Shown: positions 42,701-50,812 of the stretch, piece by piece
How the letters are laid out: each line of letters begins with the position of its first letter
Numbering within the stretch: position 1 is the stretch's first letter
Assembly: GCF_007786445.1 (NCBI RefSeq)
Contig: NZ_VNJI01000007.1
Coordinates: forward strand, 1 to 64,000
DNA length: 64,000 nucleotides
Reading direction: 5' to 3'
From: Paenibacillus cremeus
Lineage (GTDB): Bacteria > Bacillota > Bacilli > Paenibacillales > NBRC-103111
Notes under the pieces: generated by a model
The model's database searches: none
The model's input: the letters and a program-made list of their open reading frames with translations, nothing else
Told to the model about the DNA's origin: nothing
Translations under genes and position numbers: made by a program

Positions 42701-44032
42701 CTACTTTTTCAAATTCAGCTTCTCCTGGATCAGCCTGTTCATGTCTTCATCGGCCTCCCGGAGAGCCGTGTTCAAATCCTTCTCGTCGACAATGTAGGCG
42801 TTGAACGATTTGGTCAGCACTTTATCGACATCGCCATCCGGGAGATATTTGAACGGCGTCATGACCGCAAACTTAAGCTTCGTCATCACCGATAAATTTT
42901 TCCCGTTAAAATCCGCCAGACCTTTGCCAAACTCCGATTTCACCTTATCGTCCTTCAGCACGGTCAAACGGCCGTTGCGCGTCATATCCGCCTGCACCTC
43001 ATTGCTAAGCAGCGTATCGAGCACGAGGAACGCTGCGTCCTTCACCTTGCTTTGCTCGGTAATCGAAAGAATCGGCGAGTCCATCCGTTGGCCAATGCCC
43101 GGCGATTTGCGGTGCTGCGGGTACGTCACCATATCCCAATTCAGCTGCGGAGCCTTTTTGAGCGAATTGAGCAGGTTGCTGTGGCTTGCGATCATCGCCA
43201 GTGTTCCGTCGACGAACGCCGTTTGATTTTTGCCGGCATTCGGCACTTTGAAGTCGCCTTCGGTCAATTGCGGCATTTTGAACAAGGTGCCCCACGTTTG
43301 GAACGCCTCGCGCCACTGCTCATTGCTTAGAAGCGATTTGTTCGCGCCAAAATCGGCAAATGGAATCGAGAGCTGCTGCTGAATGCGGCCGATTCCATCG
43401 GGGAAAATCCCGCGATACAAAACGCCGTTATCCGAGCGATTGAACTTTTTGGCGATCTCGACGACTTCATCCCAGTAAATGCCGTCCTTCGGATACGGAA
43501 CTCCAAATTTATCGAATATATCCTTGTTGTAGAACAGCGCAAACGTGTTCGTATACGCAGGCAGTCCCGCCAAGTACGATTGTCCTCCGGCGATTTTTAG
43601 CGTTTCCAAGGCTTCGTTCGAGAATCGGCTCGTATCGAAGTTGTACTTTTTCATCAGCGGTTCCATGTTAAAAATCATTTTGTTATCGGCTAGGTTGCTG
43701 CCCATCGGACCCGGATAGTTCCCAACAATATCCAGCGTTTCTCCAGCGGCGATTAGATCCGGCAGCTTGGCGGATGGATTGACGCGCTCCACTGTGATTT
43801 GCGGGTATTTCTTTTTGACGGGGTCCACGATATACCGAGTGAACTCCTCATCCGAGAACATCCCCCCGCTGGCGAAAAATCGAACCGTCACCGGGTCCTT
43901 GCTTAGCTCAGCCGGCTGTCCGGGACTAACCGGTGCTGTGGCAGGTGCTGGAGGCTGTGTCTGAGCGCTGCAACCAAACAGAGCTACCGTGCTGCATAAC
44001 GTAAAAGAGATCCATGCCGTTTTTTTCCACAT
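42701..44032 (-). CDS. Extracellular solute-binding lipoprotein (ABC sugar type)
   Basis: A 443-residue family-1 solute-binding protein. The lipoprotein signal is clear (TAWISFTLCSTVALFGCS, lipid Cys at about 20), then a Pro/Ala-rich linker. The fold begins with VTVRFFASGGMFSDEEFTR, with AYTNTFALFYNKDIFDKFG in the middle. The start at 44032 has GAGGGGGAGC upstream. No permease genes are nearby, so it must work with a transporter elsewhere. It is a paralogue of the protein at 52164-53498 (shared SDEEF, VKKYPxI and terminal DxNTxLRE patterns). Cupin gene upstream in the same unit. Confidence 0.9.
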   Translation of the reverse strand: MWKKTAWISFTLCSTVALFGCSAQTQPPAPATAPVSPGQPAELSKDPVTVRFFASGGMFSDEEFTRYIVDPVKKKYPQITVERVNPSAKLPDLIAAGETLDIVGNYPGPMGSNLADNKMIFNMEPLMKKYNFDTSRFSNEALETLKIAGGQSYLAGLPAYTNTFALFYNKDIFDKFGVPYPKDGIYWDEVVEIAKKFNRSDNGVLYRGIFPDGIGRIQQQLSIPFADFGANKSLLSNEQWREAFQTWGTLFKMPQLTEGDFKVPNAGKNQTAFVDGTLAMIASHSNLLNSLKKAPQLNWDMVTYPQHRKSPGIGQRMDSPILSITEQSKVKDAAFLVLDTLLSNEVQADMTRNGRLTVLKDDKVKSEFGKGLADFNGKNLSVMTKLKFAVMTPFKYLPDGDVDKVLTKSFNAYIVDEKDLNTALREADEDMNRLIQEKLNLKK

Positions 44033-44046
44033 CGTGGTGCTCCCCC

Positions 44047-44421
44047 TCAATTCATGTTGACTTGCTGCTTGTGACGCTGCGGTCCGGCATGGCACCATAA
44101 CGTGACTACCGGATCCTCTTGGCTGGAATGCAAATGATGATCCTCGCCCGGCTCCACCACCACCACATCACCGGCTTGAACGGGATGCATCTCGCCATTC
44201 AGCTCCATAAAGCCATGCCCCTGCAAAATGAAAAAGGCTTCACAGTCCGTATGGACGTGGTAATCCCTTCCCTCCGGACCATCATTCGTATGACTGCGCT
44301 CCCCCGGCTTGCAAAAGGCCAATCCACCGCTGTACAAATACGCCCCCGGCAGCACACTTTGAAACATGTGCCCCTCTGCAGACGGTTGCAGCTGCAAATC
44401 CTGTAAACGATATTTTCGCAT
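44047..44421 (-). CDS. Cupin-domain protein
   Basis: A 124-residue single-domain cupin. The metal-binding motif is RDYHVHTDCEAFFILQGHG, and the second is PGEDHHLHSSQ, which together give His/His/Glu and His ligands. The family covers sugar isomerases and binding proteins; the substrate is unknown, but the solute-binding protein starting 14 bases downstream suggests a sugar or sugar-acid role. GAGGAGAGG precedes the start. Confidence 0.85.
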   Translation of the reverse strand: MRKYRLQDLQLQPSAEGHMFQSVLPGAYLYSGGLAFCKPGERSHTNDGPEGRDYHVHTDCEAFFILQGHGFMELNGEMHPVQAGDVVVVEPGEDHHLHSSQEDPVVTLWCHAGPQRHKQQVNMN

Positions 44422-44635
44422 GGTATGTATCCTCTCCTCTGCTGTTCAAGAGCTGTATGCGTTTACATTTCATCATAGCTGAAGTCTCGCGGATTGAACA
44501 TTGCATTATTTACGAAGGGTTGTCTTAATTTGTGATTTTCTTCCATATAAAAGGAAAAGACGCTCACGCTGCGGAATCTTCCCCCGCTTCGTAAGAGCCC
44601 GGAACATTATGGAATCGCCTCAATCCGGTCCACCT

Positions 44636-44875
44636 TTACATATTGAGATGCTTGAAATAAGTCAAATCATGACGGCACGCTTCGAACAATTCCTTCGTCA
44701 TGCTATGGATTTCATCCAGACTGAGCACCGCTGCAGTCAGCGGGTCGAAGTAGAGGGAGTGGTATATTTTTTGCGGATCTCCGGTCAATGCGCCCTCGAC
44801 GGCCAGCTCCACGCATCGAGCATTGATATTGTTTAAAAGCGCCAGCTGATCCGGCAGCGGACCGACATGGATCGG
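44636..44875 (-). pseudogene. Remnant: C-terminal end of a GH4 alpha-glucosidase/galactosidase
   Basis: The frame reads PIHVGPLPDQLALLN, then ARCVELAVEGALTGDPQKIY and FDPLTAAVLSLDEIHSMTKE before a stop at 44636. This is the conserved C-terminal end of family-4 glycosidases. All upstream domains, including the NAD-binding part, are missing and replaced in frame by a piece of a solute-binding protein gene. A dead fragment. Confidence 0.8.
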
Positions 44876-44884
44876 ATCAAAGGT

Positions 44885-44980
44885 GAGCGGCTCCAAATCC
44901 ACCTGCAGCTTCATATCCCGATACTCAGCCAACCCGCCGTTATAAGTCAGAATAATGTCCGGAACCGTGCCGGCCGCCAC
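44885..44980 (-). pseudogene. Remnant: internal piece of a solute-binding protein gene
   Basis: The frame reads AAGTVPDIILTYNGGLAEYR then VDLEPL, which aligns with the LSAGSFPDIIYTSNPSIPIY ... EDLNPL region of the solute-binding protein at 52164-53498 and the equivalent part at 42701-44032. About 32 residues survive. It runs straight into the GH4 fragment and joins the AraC fragment out of frame on the other side, as expected from deletions. Confidence 0.75.
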
Positions 44981-44984
44981 CTAA

Positions 44985-45245
44985 TCCGGAATCCGTGAGC
45001 CCGTCGCAGGACGGATCAGGGCAGCGGTCCCGGTGTAGCTCGGACGGTCCGATCAAGAATAGATCGCCTTCACGAAGATCGTACTGCTCGTCTTCGATCC
45101 AAATCTCCAGCTGGCCTTTCATGATGAATTACAGCTTGATTTCCTTCTGGTACCGCCACTCCGTCGTGTTGACCTTGCGGGGCGGATGGGTTACTTTCAG
45201 CCAGATGAGCGGATTGTCGTACGTAATGGGATTTTCCTTTGCCGT
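44985..45245 (-). pseudogene. Remnant: N-terminal domain of an AraC-family regulator
   Basis: The frame reads NPLIWLKVTHPPRKVNTTEW, then RYQKEIKL, a TAA stop, then KGQLEIWIEDEQYDLREGDL and FLIGPSELHRDRCPD, the sensory cupin of an AraC regulator like the one at 54837-55712. It has an internal stop near 45133, lacks the whole helix-turn-helix part, and its probable start codon (GGAGG then seven bases) reads ACG at 45243-45245. It was once the regulator of the adjacent cupin/solute-binding unit, by analogy with the 52-55 kb locus. Confidence 0.78.
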
Positions 45246-45262
45246 CCCTTCGCCTCCTGTGT

Positions 45263-46192
45263 TTAATACAGGCTTCTCCACAAGTAAAATGTGGCATATG
45301 CTTCCAAATTTGTCCACCCTAAAGATAGCCTCCGAATGTCCTCGAGTGTAGGCTTCTTCTCCAATCCCAGCAAATGCTTGATCGCATTGTGCAGTCCGAC
45401 ATCCTCGATCGGAAACGCCGCCGGCATGCGCAAACACCGCATCAAGACATAATTGGCCGTCCACGGTCCGATGCCGCGAATACTAACGAGCCGTTTTTCG
45501 GCTGCTTTCAAATCGCCCGCCTCTACCAGCTGCGCTTTCGTTAACCCGCCTTCCGCCATGAGCCGCGCCACACCGAGCAAATACTCGGATTTTTTCCCTG
45601 TCAGCTGCAATGCGGTTAAATCACCAAGCGCTAATTCGGCAATGTCCTCCGGCTTAGGGAATGTCCAGAACGTCCTGCCGTTCCACTCCACAGACCGTCC
45701 GAACATCTCCACGAGCCTTCTTTTCAGTGTATAGGCAAAGGTCAGATTAATTTGCTGCCCGATGATGCCCCAGCACAGCGCCTCAAATAAATTCGGGATG
45801 CCCATAATCCGAAGCCCGCTGAACCGGTCAATCACCTTCGACAACAGCGCATCCTGCCTGGCCAATTCGTAAAATGCCGACAAATCCGCATCCAAGTCAA
45901 ACCACTCACGAACATATCTGGCCACCGCCGCTCGCATCTCCGCTTTTTGCTCAGATGCATCATCGCCTAAAAATCGGACCCGAAGAACCCCCTCTTCTTC
46001 ACCTGAGATTTCAACCAATGGCGGGACCTCGGAGGCCTGCCCGGCAAGTGGGATCAGCGTAAAGATGCATCCCTGGTCGATCTGGTACATCACTTCTTTG
46101 GCCGATCTAGCCAAGTAATCCAAATTTACGTTATACCGAAATGTCTCCGGCGTGAAAAGCACGATTTCGCTCCCGCGATCCTCCCAATTCAT
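45263..46192 (-). CDS. alkA: DNA-3-methyladenine glycosylase (AlkA, HhH-GPD type)
   Basis: A 309-residue base-excision repair enzyme. The helix-hairpin-helix is visible in RLVSIRGIGPWTANYVLMRC, and the catalytic Asp in AAFPIEDVGLHNAIKHLLG. The N-terminal half is the AlkA_N-like fold (LFTPETFRYNVNLDYLARS), with ALCWGIIGQQINLTFAYTLK before the HhH. It removes alkylated bases such as 3-methyladenine. TTTGGAGC precedes the ATG. It is divergent from adaA, forming an alkylation-damage repair locus. The end is 18 bases from the AraC remnant. Confidence 0.93.
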   Translation of the reverse strand: MNWEDRGSEIVLFTPETFRYNVNLDYLARSAKEVMYQIDQGCIFTLIPLAGQASEVPPLVEISGEEEGVLRVRFLGDDASEQKAEMRAAVARYVREWFDLDADLSAFYELARQDALLSKVIDRFSGLRIMGIPNLFEALCWGIIGQQINLTFAYTLKRRLVEMFGRSVEWNGRTFWTFPKPEDIAELALGDLTALQLTGKKSEYLLGVARLMAEGGLTKAQLVEAGDLKAAEKRLVSIRGIGPWTANYVLMRCLRMPAAFPIEDVGLHNAIKHLLGLEKKPTLEDIRRLSLGWTNLEAYATFYLWRSLY

Positions 46193-46355
46193 ACGGCTCC
46201 AAACCCTCCCAAGATGAGTTTCTATGTCAGCCTAGTGTAGCCTAGTTAAGGTCTAATTTCGAGCGTCCACACTTTTGCAATCTTGCGGTTTCATTCGGAA
46301 CGACTTTCCTTGCACACAATTTCGGGTATACTTTGCATTGGAGGTGGATTGGGCA

Positions 46356-46943
46356 ATGATTACCGAATTGAATTTAACGGAGGAGCGGTGGCAGGCGATT
46401 GCAACCAACAATGCCTCGTTTGATGGCACGTTTTACTATGCGGTAACGACGACCGGCATCTTCTGCCGTCCCTCCTGCAAATCGCGGATTCCGAACCGGG
46501 AGCATGTACGCGTATTCTTAAGCGCCCAGCGTGCACTGGAGGAGGATTTCCGGCCGTGCAAGCGCTGTAAGCCCGACGACCGGCAGCTGCCTGAAGCCGA
46601 ATGGGTGTCCTTAATCACCCGCTGGCTGGAAGCTCATTACGCCGAATCGATCACGCTCAAGCGGCTCGCGGAGCATTTTCATGGCAGCCCCTATCATTTG
46701 CAGCGCACATTCAAACGCTTGACGGGACTCTCCCCGTCTGATTATACGACACAGCTCCGAATCTCCCATGCTCAGACGCTGTTGTCCAGCACAGACCGCT
46801 CCATTATGGAAATTGCGGAATCGGTGGGAATGCCCAATGCGGCTCATTTTTCTACCGTATTCCTGAAGCACACGGGATTTACCCCAACAGAATATCGCCA
46901 AATGCTTACGCAACAAGGAGGCGCCCCCCATGAAGCCGAATAA
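46356..46943 (+). CDS. adaA: AdaA: methylphosphotriester-DNA methyltransferase/AraC-type activator
   Basis: A 195-residue protein. The N-terminal Ada zinc domain has the four cysteines C37, C41, C68 and C71 (FCRPSCKSR and PCKRCKPD); C37 is expected to take the methyl group from phosphotriesters. Residues 95-190 are an AraC helix-turn-helix pair (LKRLAEHFHGSPYHLQRTF and IMEIAESVGMPNAAHFS). The ATG at 46356 has GGAGGTGG upstream. It should activate its own operon and alkA when methylated. A TATACT -10-like box is at 46328. Overlaps ogt by 14 bases. Confidence 0.94.
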   Translation: MITELNLTEERWQAIATNNASFDGTFYYAVTTTGIFCRPSCKSRIPNREHVRVFLSAQRALEEDFRPCKRCKPDDRQLPEAEWVSLITRWLEAHYAESITLKRLAEHFHGSPYHLQRTFKRLTGLSPSDYTTQLRISHAQTLLSSTDRSIMEIAESVGMPNAAHFSTVFLKHTGFTPTEYRQMLTQQGGAPHEAE

Positions 46944-47448
46944 CAATGAAACCATGTACTGGACCGAGAGCATACTGGAGCAGTTCCCGCTGGTACTTGT
47001 AGCCACTTCAAGAGGACTTTGTTACGCTGGAGCTGGGACTGAAGCATCGAATGAATTCATTCAGTGGGCAAAAAAGCATCTCCCAAGCCATACCCTAGTC
47101 CGAGATGATAAGCAGCTTCGGCCGTACACCGAGGAATTCGCTGCCTATGAACGGGGGGACCTGACGATGTTCACGCTTCCTCTCGACTATTACGGCACGG
47201 CCTTTCAGCGCTCGGTTTGGACCGCTCTGCACGCGATTCCCTACGGACAAACCTGCTCTTACACCGAGCTTGCCGTTCAGCTTCAAAGACCGGACGCCGT
47301 CCGCGCGGTCAGCACCGCTATTGGCGCGAATCCGATCCTCATCGCCGTGCCCTGTCACCGAGTCATTGGCAAGAACGGAGCGCTCACAGGCTATCGCGGC
47401 GGGCTGGAGATGAAGGCGGCCCTGCTCGAGCTGGAGAAGGAGTCTTAA
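46930..47448 (+). CDS. ogt: O6-methylguanine-DNA methyltransferase (Ogt/AdaB)
   Basis: A 172-residue suicide methyltransferase. The acceptor cysteine is in LIAVPCHRVIGKNG, with the DNA-binding helix in YTELAVQLQRPDAVRAVSTA and the C-terminal LTGYRGGLEMKAALLELE. The N-terminal domain (SILEQFPLVLVATSRGLCYA) is shortened but normal for the group. It reverses O6-methylguanine and O4-methylthymine damage. It overlaps adaA by 14 bases, the adaA-adaB arrangement of Bacillus. Confidence 0.94.
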   Translation: MKPNNNETMYWTESILEQFPLVLVATSRGLCYAGAGTEASNEFIQWAKKHLPSHTLVRDDKQLRPYTEEFAAYERGDLTMFTLPLDYYGTAFQRSVWTALHAIPYGQTCSYTELAVQLQRPDAVRAVSTAIGANPILIAVPCHRVIGKNGALTGYRGGLEMKAALLELEKES

Positions 47449-47465
47449 AATAAACCCACTTAGCC

Positions 47466-47548
47466 CAAAAAAGCAAAAAAGCAATCAGAGCAAATTCAGG
47501 TTGCTTTTTTTGCTTTTTTTGCTTTTTTTTGCTTTTTTTGCTTTTTTT
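47466..47548. repeat. GCTTTTTTT tandem repeat with facing A-tract, probable terminator
   Basis: On the plus strand, AAAAAAGCAAAAAAGCAA (47467-47484) faces TTGCTTTTTTTGCTTTTTTT, giving a long weak stem with a loop of about 16 bases. The GC(T)7-8 unit is repeated five times up to 47548. It ends the adaA-ogt operon and lies just before the HAD gene's stop. The repeat has probably grown by slippage. Confidence 0.8.
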
Positions 47549-47554
47549 CGCAGC

Positions 47555-48208
47555 TTACTCAATCAAAGCATGCAAATCCTTCAACTCCATCAGCCGTCCT
47601 ACCGGAGCTACTCTTTTAGCTCTCATCACATCATCGCTCGTCCGGTAACTGATGAAGGCAATGCCGGCATCCTGCGAAGCTCGCCCGTCAATCCAGGCGT
47701 CGCCGATGGAGATCCACTCCCCTGCCGGAATGTGGCTGAATTGCTCCAAGGCAAACAGAAATCCGGACGGCGACGGCTTCAAGGCCGACATCTGCTCCCT
47801 GCCAATCGTCAGGTCAAAATAGCCCGCGATCCCCGTCAACTCCAGCGCCTTAACTGCAGCCGCGAAGGAGTTGTTCGTAATTACCACCAGCATATAACGC
47901 TCGGCCAGGGCTTCAAGCAGCTCCCGCGCTCCCGGCTCCAGACCGGCACCTTCCATTCCGGCAAGCTCGTGCTTCTCCGCCAGCTTCATCGCCGCTTCGT
48001 AGTGTTCGGCTGAGAGTCCTTTCGCCCTAGCATATTCGATCATCGTCGACGTGGTATGCTCTTCCACCGTGAACTCCTCGGGCAGCACTTGCTCACGAAC
48101 GAAGTAGCGGAACAAGTCCATTTTCATCGCCTTAAAATCGATCCTGGACTGCAGCAGCGTATTATCCATGTCAAAAATAATGCCCTTACGCTTCGTTTGA
48201 TCGCTCAT
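47555..48208 (-). CDS. HAD-family hydrolase
   Basis: A 217-residue haloacid-dehalogenase phosphatase-like enzyme. Motif I is [13 protein letters not shown] (nucleophile Asp), motif II is VVITNNS, motif III is the Lys of [10 protein letters not shown], and motif IV is [14 protein letters not shown]. It resembles the phosphoglycolate phosphatase/pyrophosphatase group; the substrate is not clear. The ATG at 48208 has TGGAGGTAAGG upstream. Confidence 0.9.
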   Translation of the reverse strand: MSDQTKRKGIIFDMDNTLLQSRIDFKAMKMDLFRYFVREQVLPEEFTVEEHTTSTMIEYARAKGLSAEHYEAAMKLAEKHELAGMEGAGLEPGARELLEALAERYMLVVITNNSFAAAVKALELTGIAGYFDLTIGREQMSALKPSPSGFLFALEQFSHIPAGEWISIGDAWIDGRASQDAGIAFISYRTSDDVMRAKRVAPVGRLMELKDLHALIE

Positions 48209-48284
48209 CCTTACCTCCATTGGAACCTCTCCCCGCCCGCAGCAATACTATAAAAGAGACAACAGCCCAAGGAGGCGGGGGATT

Positions 48285-48620
48285 TTGGCCTATCGAATTA
48301 TTATCGATCTATCGGATCGTCAGCTTTACTTATTAAATGACAATATCGTCGTAGACGCTTTCCCTGTCGGGATCGGCAGGATCGCACTGCAGACCCCCAG
48401 CGGGGAGTTCACGATTGTCAATAAAGCCCCCAATCCTGGCGGGCCGTTCGGCGTGCTGTGGATGGGGCTGTCTAAGCCGCATTACGGCATCCATGGCACA
48501 AATGACCCTTCCTCCATCGGCCACATGGTGTCGCATGGCTGCATTCGGATGTACAACGCTGACGTGCTGAAGCTCTCGCGATTAGTGTCCATTGGCACGC
48601 GTGTCACAATTCGTCCTTAG
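48285..48620 (+). CDS. Minimal L,D-transpeptidase (YkuD domain)
   Basis: A 111-residue protein made only of a YkuD catalytic domain. The active-site motif SHGCIRM places the nucleophile at C86 with H84, and [10 protein letters not shown] gives the second conserved His. The TTG at 48285 is the start, with AAGGAGG nine bases upstream. No signal peptide, LysM or anchor is seen, although the enzyme class works on peptidoglycan outside the membrane; small YkuD proteins of spore formers may act on spore cortex. Divergent from the HAD gene. Confidence 0.88.
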   Translation: MAYRIIIDLSDRQLYLLNDNIVVDAFPVGIGRIALQTPSGEFTIVNKAPNPGGPFGVLWMGLSKPHYGIHGTNDPSSIGHMVSHGCIRMYNADVLKLSRLVSIGTRVTIRP

Positions 48621-48636
48621 TTGGGCCTCCGTCTAA

Positions 48637-49143
48637 CTACTTCTTAGCATTCCGCATCCGAATCATCGAAAAATTGACGGTAGAGCGAAGCACGGCCTCC
48701 TGCAGAGGCATAAGCGATGGCGTGATTCTAAGCTCATGCCCGCAGCTGACAATTCGCGTGATAAGGTCGCCCACAGGGTCGACGACAGCCGGGATGACCG
48801 TGACCATGCTTGTGTGGTACCCGGCGTTGGCATCATGGAGCGCAAAATCCTGCTCATGGAACGCATAGCGATAAAGCTTGGTTTCCCGCATCCGCTCCAG
48901 CCAATCCGCTTCGATCGCCAGCACATGCCTGGTCGCCGAATGTCCAAAAAAACGCTCCACGTCCTCATCCGTCGTCTTCGCATCCGCCCAGATGCACACC
49001 CTCGGGCATTCTCTCGGAAAATAATAGTGCGGCGCATGCTCCTCATCAATCGTCCATACCATGGCGGGCAGCTCCGGTCGCGATTGCAGCTTGAGCGGTT
49101 CGAATCGCGTAATGGCCGGATCTTCACTAAAATGATACAGCAA
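48637..49143 (-). CDS. DUF6886-like hypothetical protein
   Basis: A 168-residue protein beginning LYHFSEDPAITRFEPLKLQS, with VWTIDEEHAPHYYFPRECPR and later the conserved RMRETKLYRYAF. I associate this pattern with DUF6886, but that is from memory. The TTG at 49143 is preferred as the start because GGGAGG lies eight bases upstream and the protein's conserved part starts there; the frame is open to 49221. It begins 16 bases after the stop of the acetyltransferase gene and is co-transcribed with it. Confidence 0.78.
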   Translation of the reverse strand: MLYHFSEDPAITRFEPLKLQSRPELPAMVWTIDEEHAPHYYFPRECPRVCIWADAKTTDEDVERFFGHSATRHVLAIEADWLERMRETKLYRYAFHEQDFALHDANAGYHTSMVTVIPAVVDPVGDLITRIVSCGHELRITPSLMPLQEAVLRSTVNFSMIRMRNAKK

Positions 49144-49159
49144 GAGCGGGTCCTCCCAT

Positions 49160-49720
49160 TTACTTGATTTTGGCAAATACACATGTATCTCTAAGCTGGC
49201 TGCCATCCGCGGAAACCGCATCGTTTCTCAAGATCCCTTCGAGAATAAAGCCTAATCTTTCCGGGATTGCACGGCTTTTCACATTGTTCGGATCACAGCG
49301 AATTTCCACCCGGCGGGCATGCAGCTCGTCAAATGCAAACGCCGTAATCCCTTGCACCGCCTCTGTCATATATCCTTGTCCGCTGAAGCGGGTGTCGATC
49401 CAATAGCCGATCTCAAATTTCGGGACGCGCCAGTTCATCCGATGCAATCCCGATGATGCCACCAATTGACCTGTTTCCTTAAGGAAGACAAGCAGCATCA
49501 AATTTTCGCGCGTGATCCATTTGGCAGCCGAATCTCGAATCCATGCTTCCGATTCCTCCACGCTAGGCACACTCTGCGCGAATGGCAGCCAAGGCTTCAG
49601 CTCCTCGATGGATGCTCGAATCGCTTGATTCACCGCAAGCCCATCTCCTAGTTTCGGCATCCGAATGATAAGTCGTTCCGTAGTAAACTCGGTTGGAAAA
49701 TCCATCAGTATGGGATTCAT
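49160..49720 (-). CDS. GNAT acetyltransferase (RimJ/RimL type)
   Basis: A 186-residue N-acetyltransferase. The N-terminus FTTERLIIRMPKLGDG, the middle FEIGYWIDTRFSGQGYMTEAV with the acetyl-CoA pyrophosphate loop, and the AFDELHARRVEIRCDPNNVKS segment are the RimJ/RimL landmarks. It may acetylate a ribosomal or other protein N-terminus, or a small amine. The ATG at 49720 has AAGGGGC upstream; a GTG at 49729 would sit too close. Confidence 0.9.
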   Translation of the reverse strand: MNPILMDFPTEFTTERLIIRMPKLGDGLAVNQAIRASIEELKPWLPFAQSVPSVEESEAWIRDSAAKWITRENLMLLVFLKETGQLVASSGLHRMNWRVPKFEIGYWIDTRFSGQGYMTEAVQGITAFAFDELHARRVEIRCDPNNVKSRAIPERLGFILEGILRNDAVSADGSQLRDTCVFAKIK

Positions 49721-49878
49721 CGCAAACACGCCCCTTCAAATATAGTATTTTTCATAGTATGGGATAAACCATTTTTTGTAAATATTAAATTAAAATTGCG
49801 CATTCCACTCCCAAAATCCGGTAGCAATTTCCCGCACGACTTGTTATCATGAGTACAAAACGGCGGAGGTGGCAAACG

Positions 49879-50736
49879 ATGAAATACGCCGAATTCAGCT
49901 GGCAAAGCACCGATGGAGCTCGAATGTTCGGCTGCGAGTGGCGCCCGGAGGAAGAGCAAGGTCTCAAAGCAGTAGTCATCATCGTACATGGCATGGGTGA
50001 GCATTCGGGGCGTTATTCTCACGTAGCTGACGCGCTGACCAGCGAAGGCTACGCCGTGCTGAGCTACGACCAGCGGGGGCACGGAAGAACGGAAGGCAAA
50101 CGCGGGCATATCCCCTCATACGATGCGCTGCTTGAAAGCTTAGATGTGCTCTTCGAGGAAGCCAAGCGGCGATATCCGGCTCTTCAGCGCTTTATTCTTG
50201 GACACAGCATGGGCGGCAATGTGACGCTCAATTACATACTGCGGCGTAAGCCGGAGATCTCCGGAGCCATCGTCACGGCTCCGTGGCTGAAGCTGGCCTT
50301 CCAGCCGCCTCAGCTGCAGGTATGGATCGGCCGGATCGCCGAGCAGATCTACCCCAGCTTTACGAATCACCGTCCGATGGCCGCTGAGCAGCTGACCTCC
50401 GACCCGGAGATGATCCGGCGCTATGCGGAGGACCCGCTCGGTCACGGGCAAATTACGTTCCGATTTTTCTTCAGCATGCAGCGGGCGGCCCAATGGGCGA
50501 TGGCCAATGCCGGGCAGCTGTCCATTCCGCTGCTGCTGCTTCATGGCGGCAACGACAAGGTCACATCCATCGATGCGACCAGACAATTTGCGTATGAAGC
50601 AGGCGCGCTCTGTTCTTTTCGAGAATGGCCTGGATACCGGCATGAGCTGCACAATGAGCTGGAACGGGAGCATGTCATCGCTTACCTGCTGGAATGGCTG
50701 AACGACCGCTGCATCCCTCCCGTGCACAATTCATAA
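49879..50736 (+). CDS. Alpha/beta hydrolase (monoacylglycerol lipase/lysophospholipase type)
   Basis: A 285-residue hydrolase. The oxyanion region is VIIVHGMGEHSGRY, the nucleophile elbow GHSMGG, the acid residue in LLHGGNDKVTS, and the catalytic His in GYRHELHNE, followed by a final helix (VIAYLLEWLNDR). This is the serine_hydrolase_4 family, which includes monoglyceride lipases. The ATG at 49879 has GGAGGTGG upstream. Appears monocistronic. Confidence 0.9.
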   Translation: MKYAEFSWQSTDGARMFGCEWRPEEEQGLKAVVIIVHGMGEHSGRYSHVADALTSEGYAVLSYDQRGHGRTEGKRGHIPSYDALLESLDVLFEEAKRRYPALQRFILGHSMGGNVTLNYILRRKPEISGAIVTAPWLKLAFQPPQLQVWIGRIAEQIYPSFTNHRPMAAEQLTSDPEMIRRYAEDPLGHGQITFRFFFSMQRAAQWAMANAGQLSIPLLLLHGGNDKVTSIDATRQFAYEAGALCSFREWPGYRHELHNELEREHVIAYLLEWLNDRCIPPVHNS

Positions 50737-50757
50737 GTGACACACCGCCAAAGACGG

Positions 50758-50801
50758 CAAAAACCTGCTTGGATTCGTTGATCCAGGCAGGTTTATTTTT
50801 T
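50758..50801. terminator. Bidirectional terminator between the hydrolase and GH28 genes
   Basis: AAACCTGC (50761-50768) and TTGGAT pair with ATCCAG and GCAGGTTT (50786-50794); ATTTTTTC follows on the plus strand and AAAAA precedes on the other side, so it can serve both convergent genes. Confidence 0.88.
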
Positions 50802-50812
50802 CACACGGAATC

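Noticed and set aside
44940..45122. 60-codon frame as an independent small gene
   Set aside because: It is an internal part of a broken AraC gene and ends in an unrelated frame after the deletion junction.
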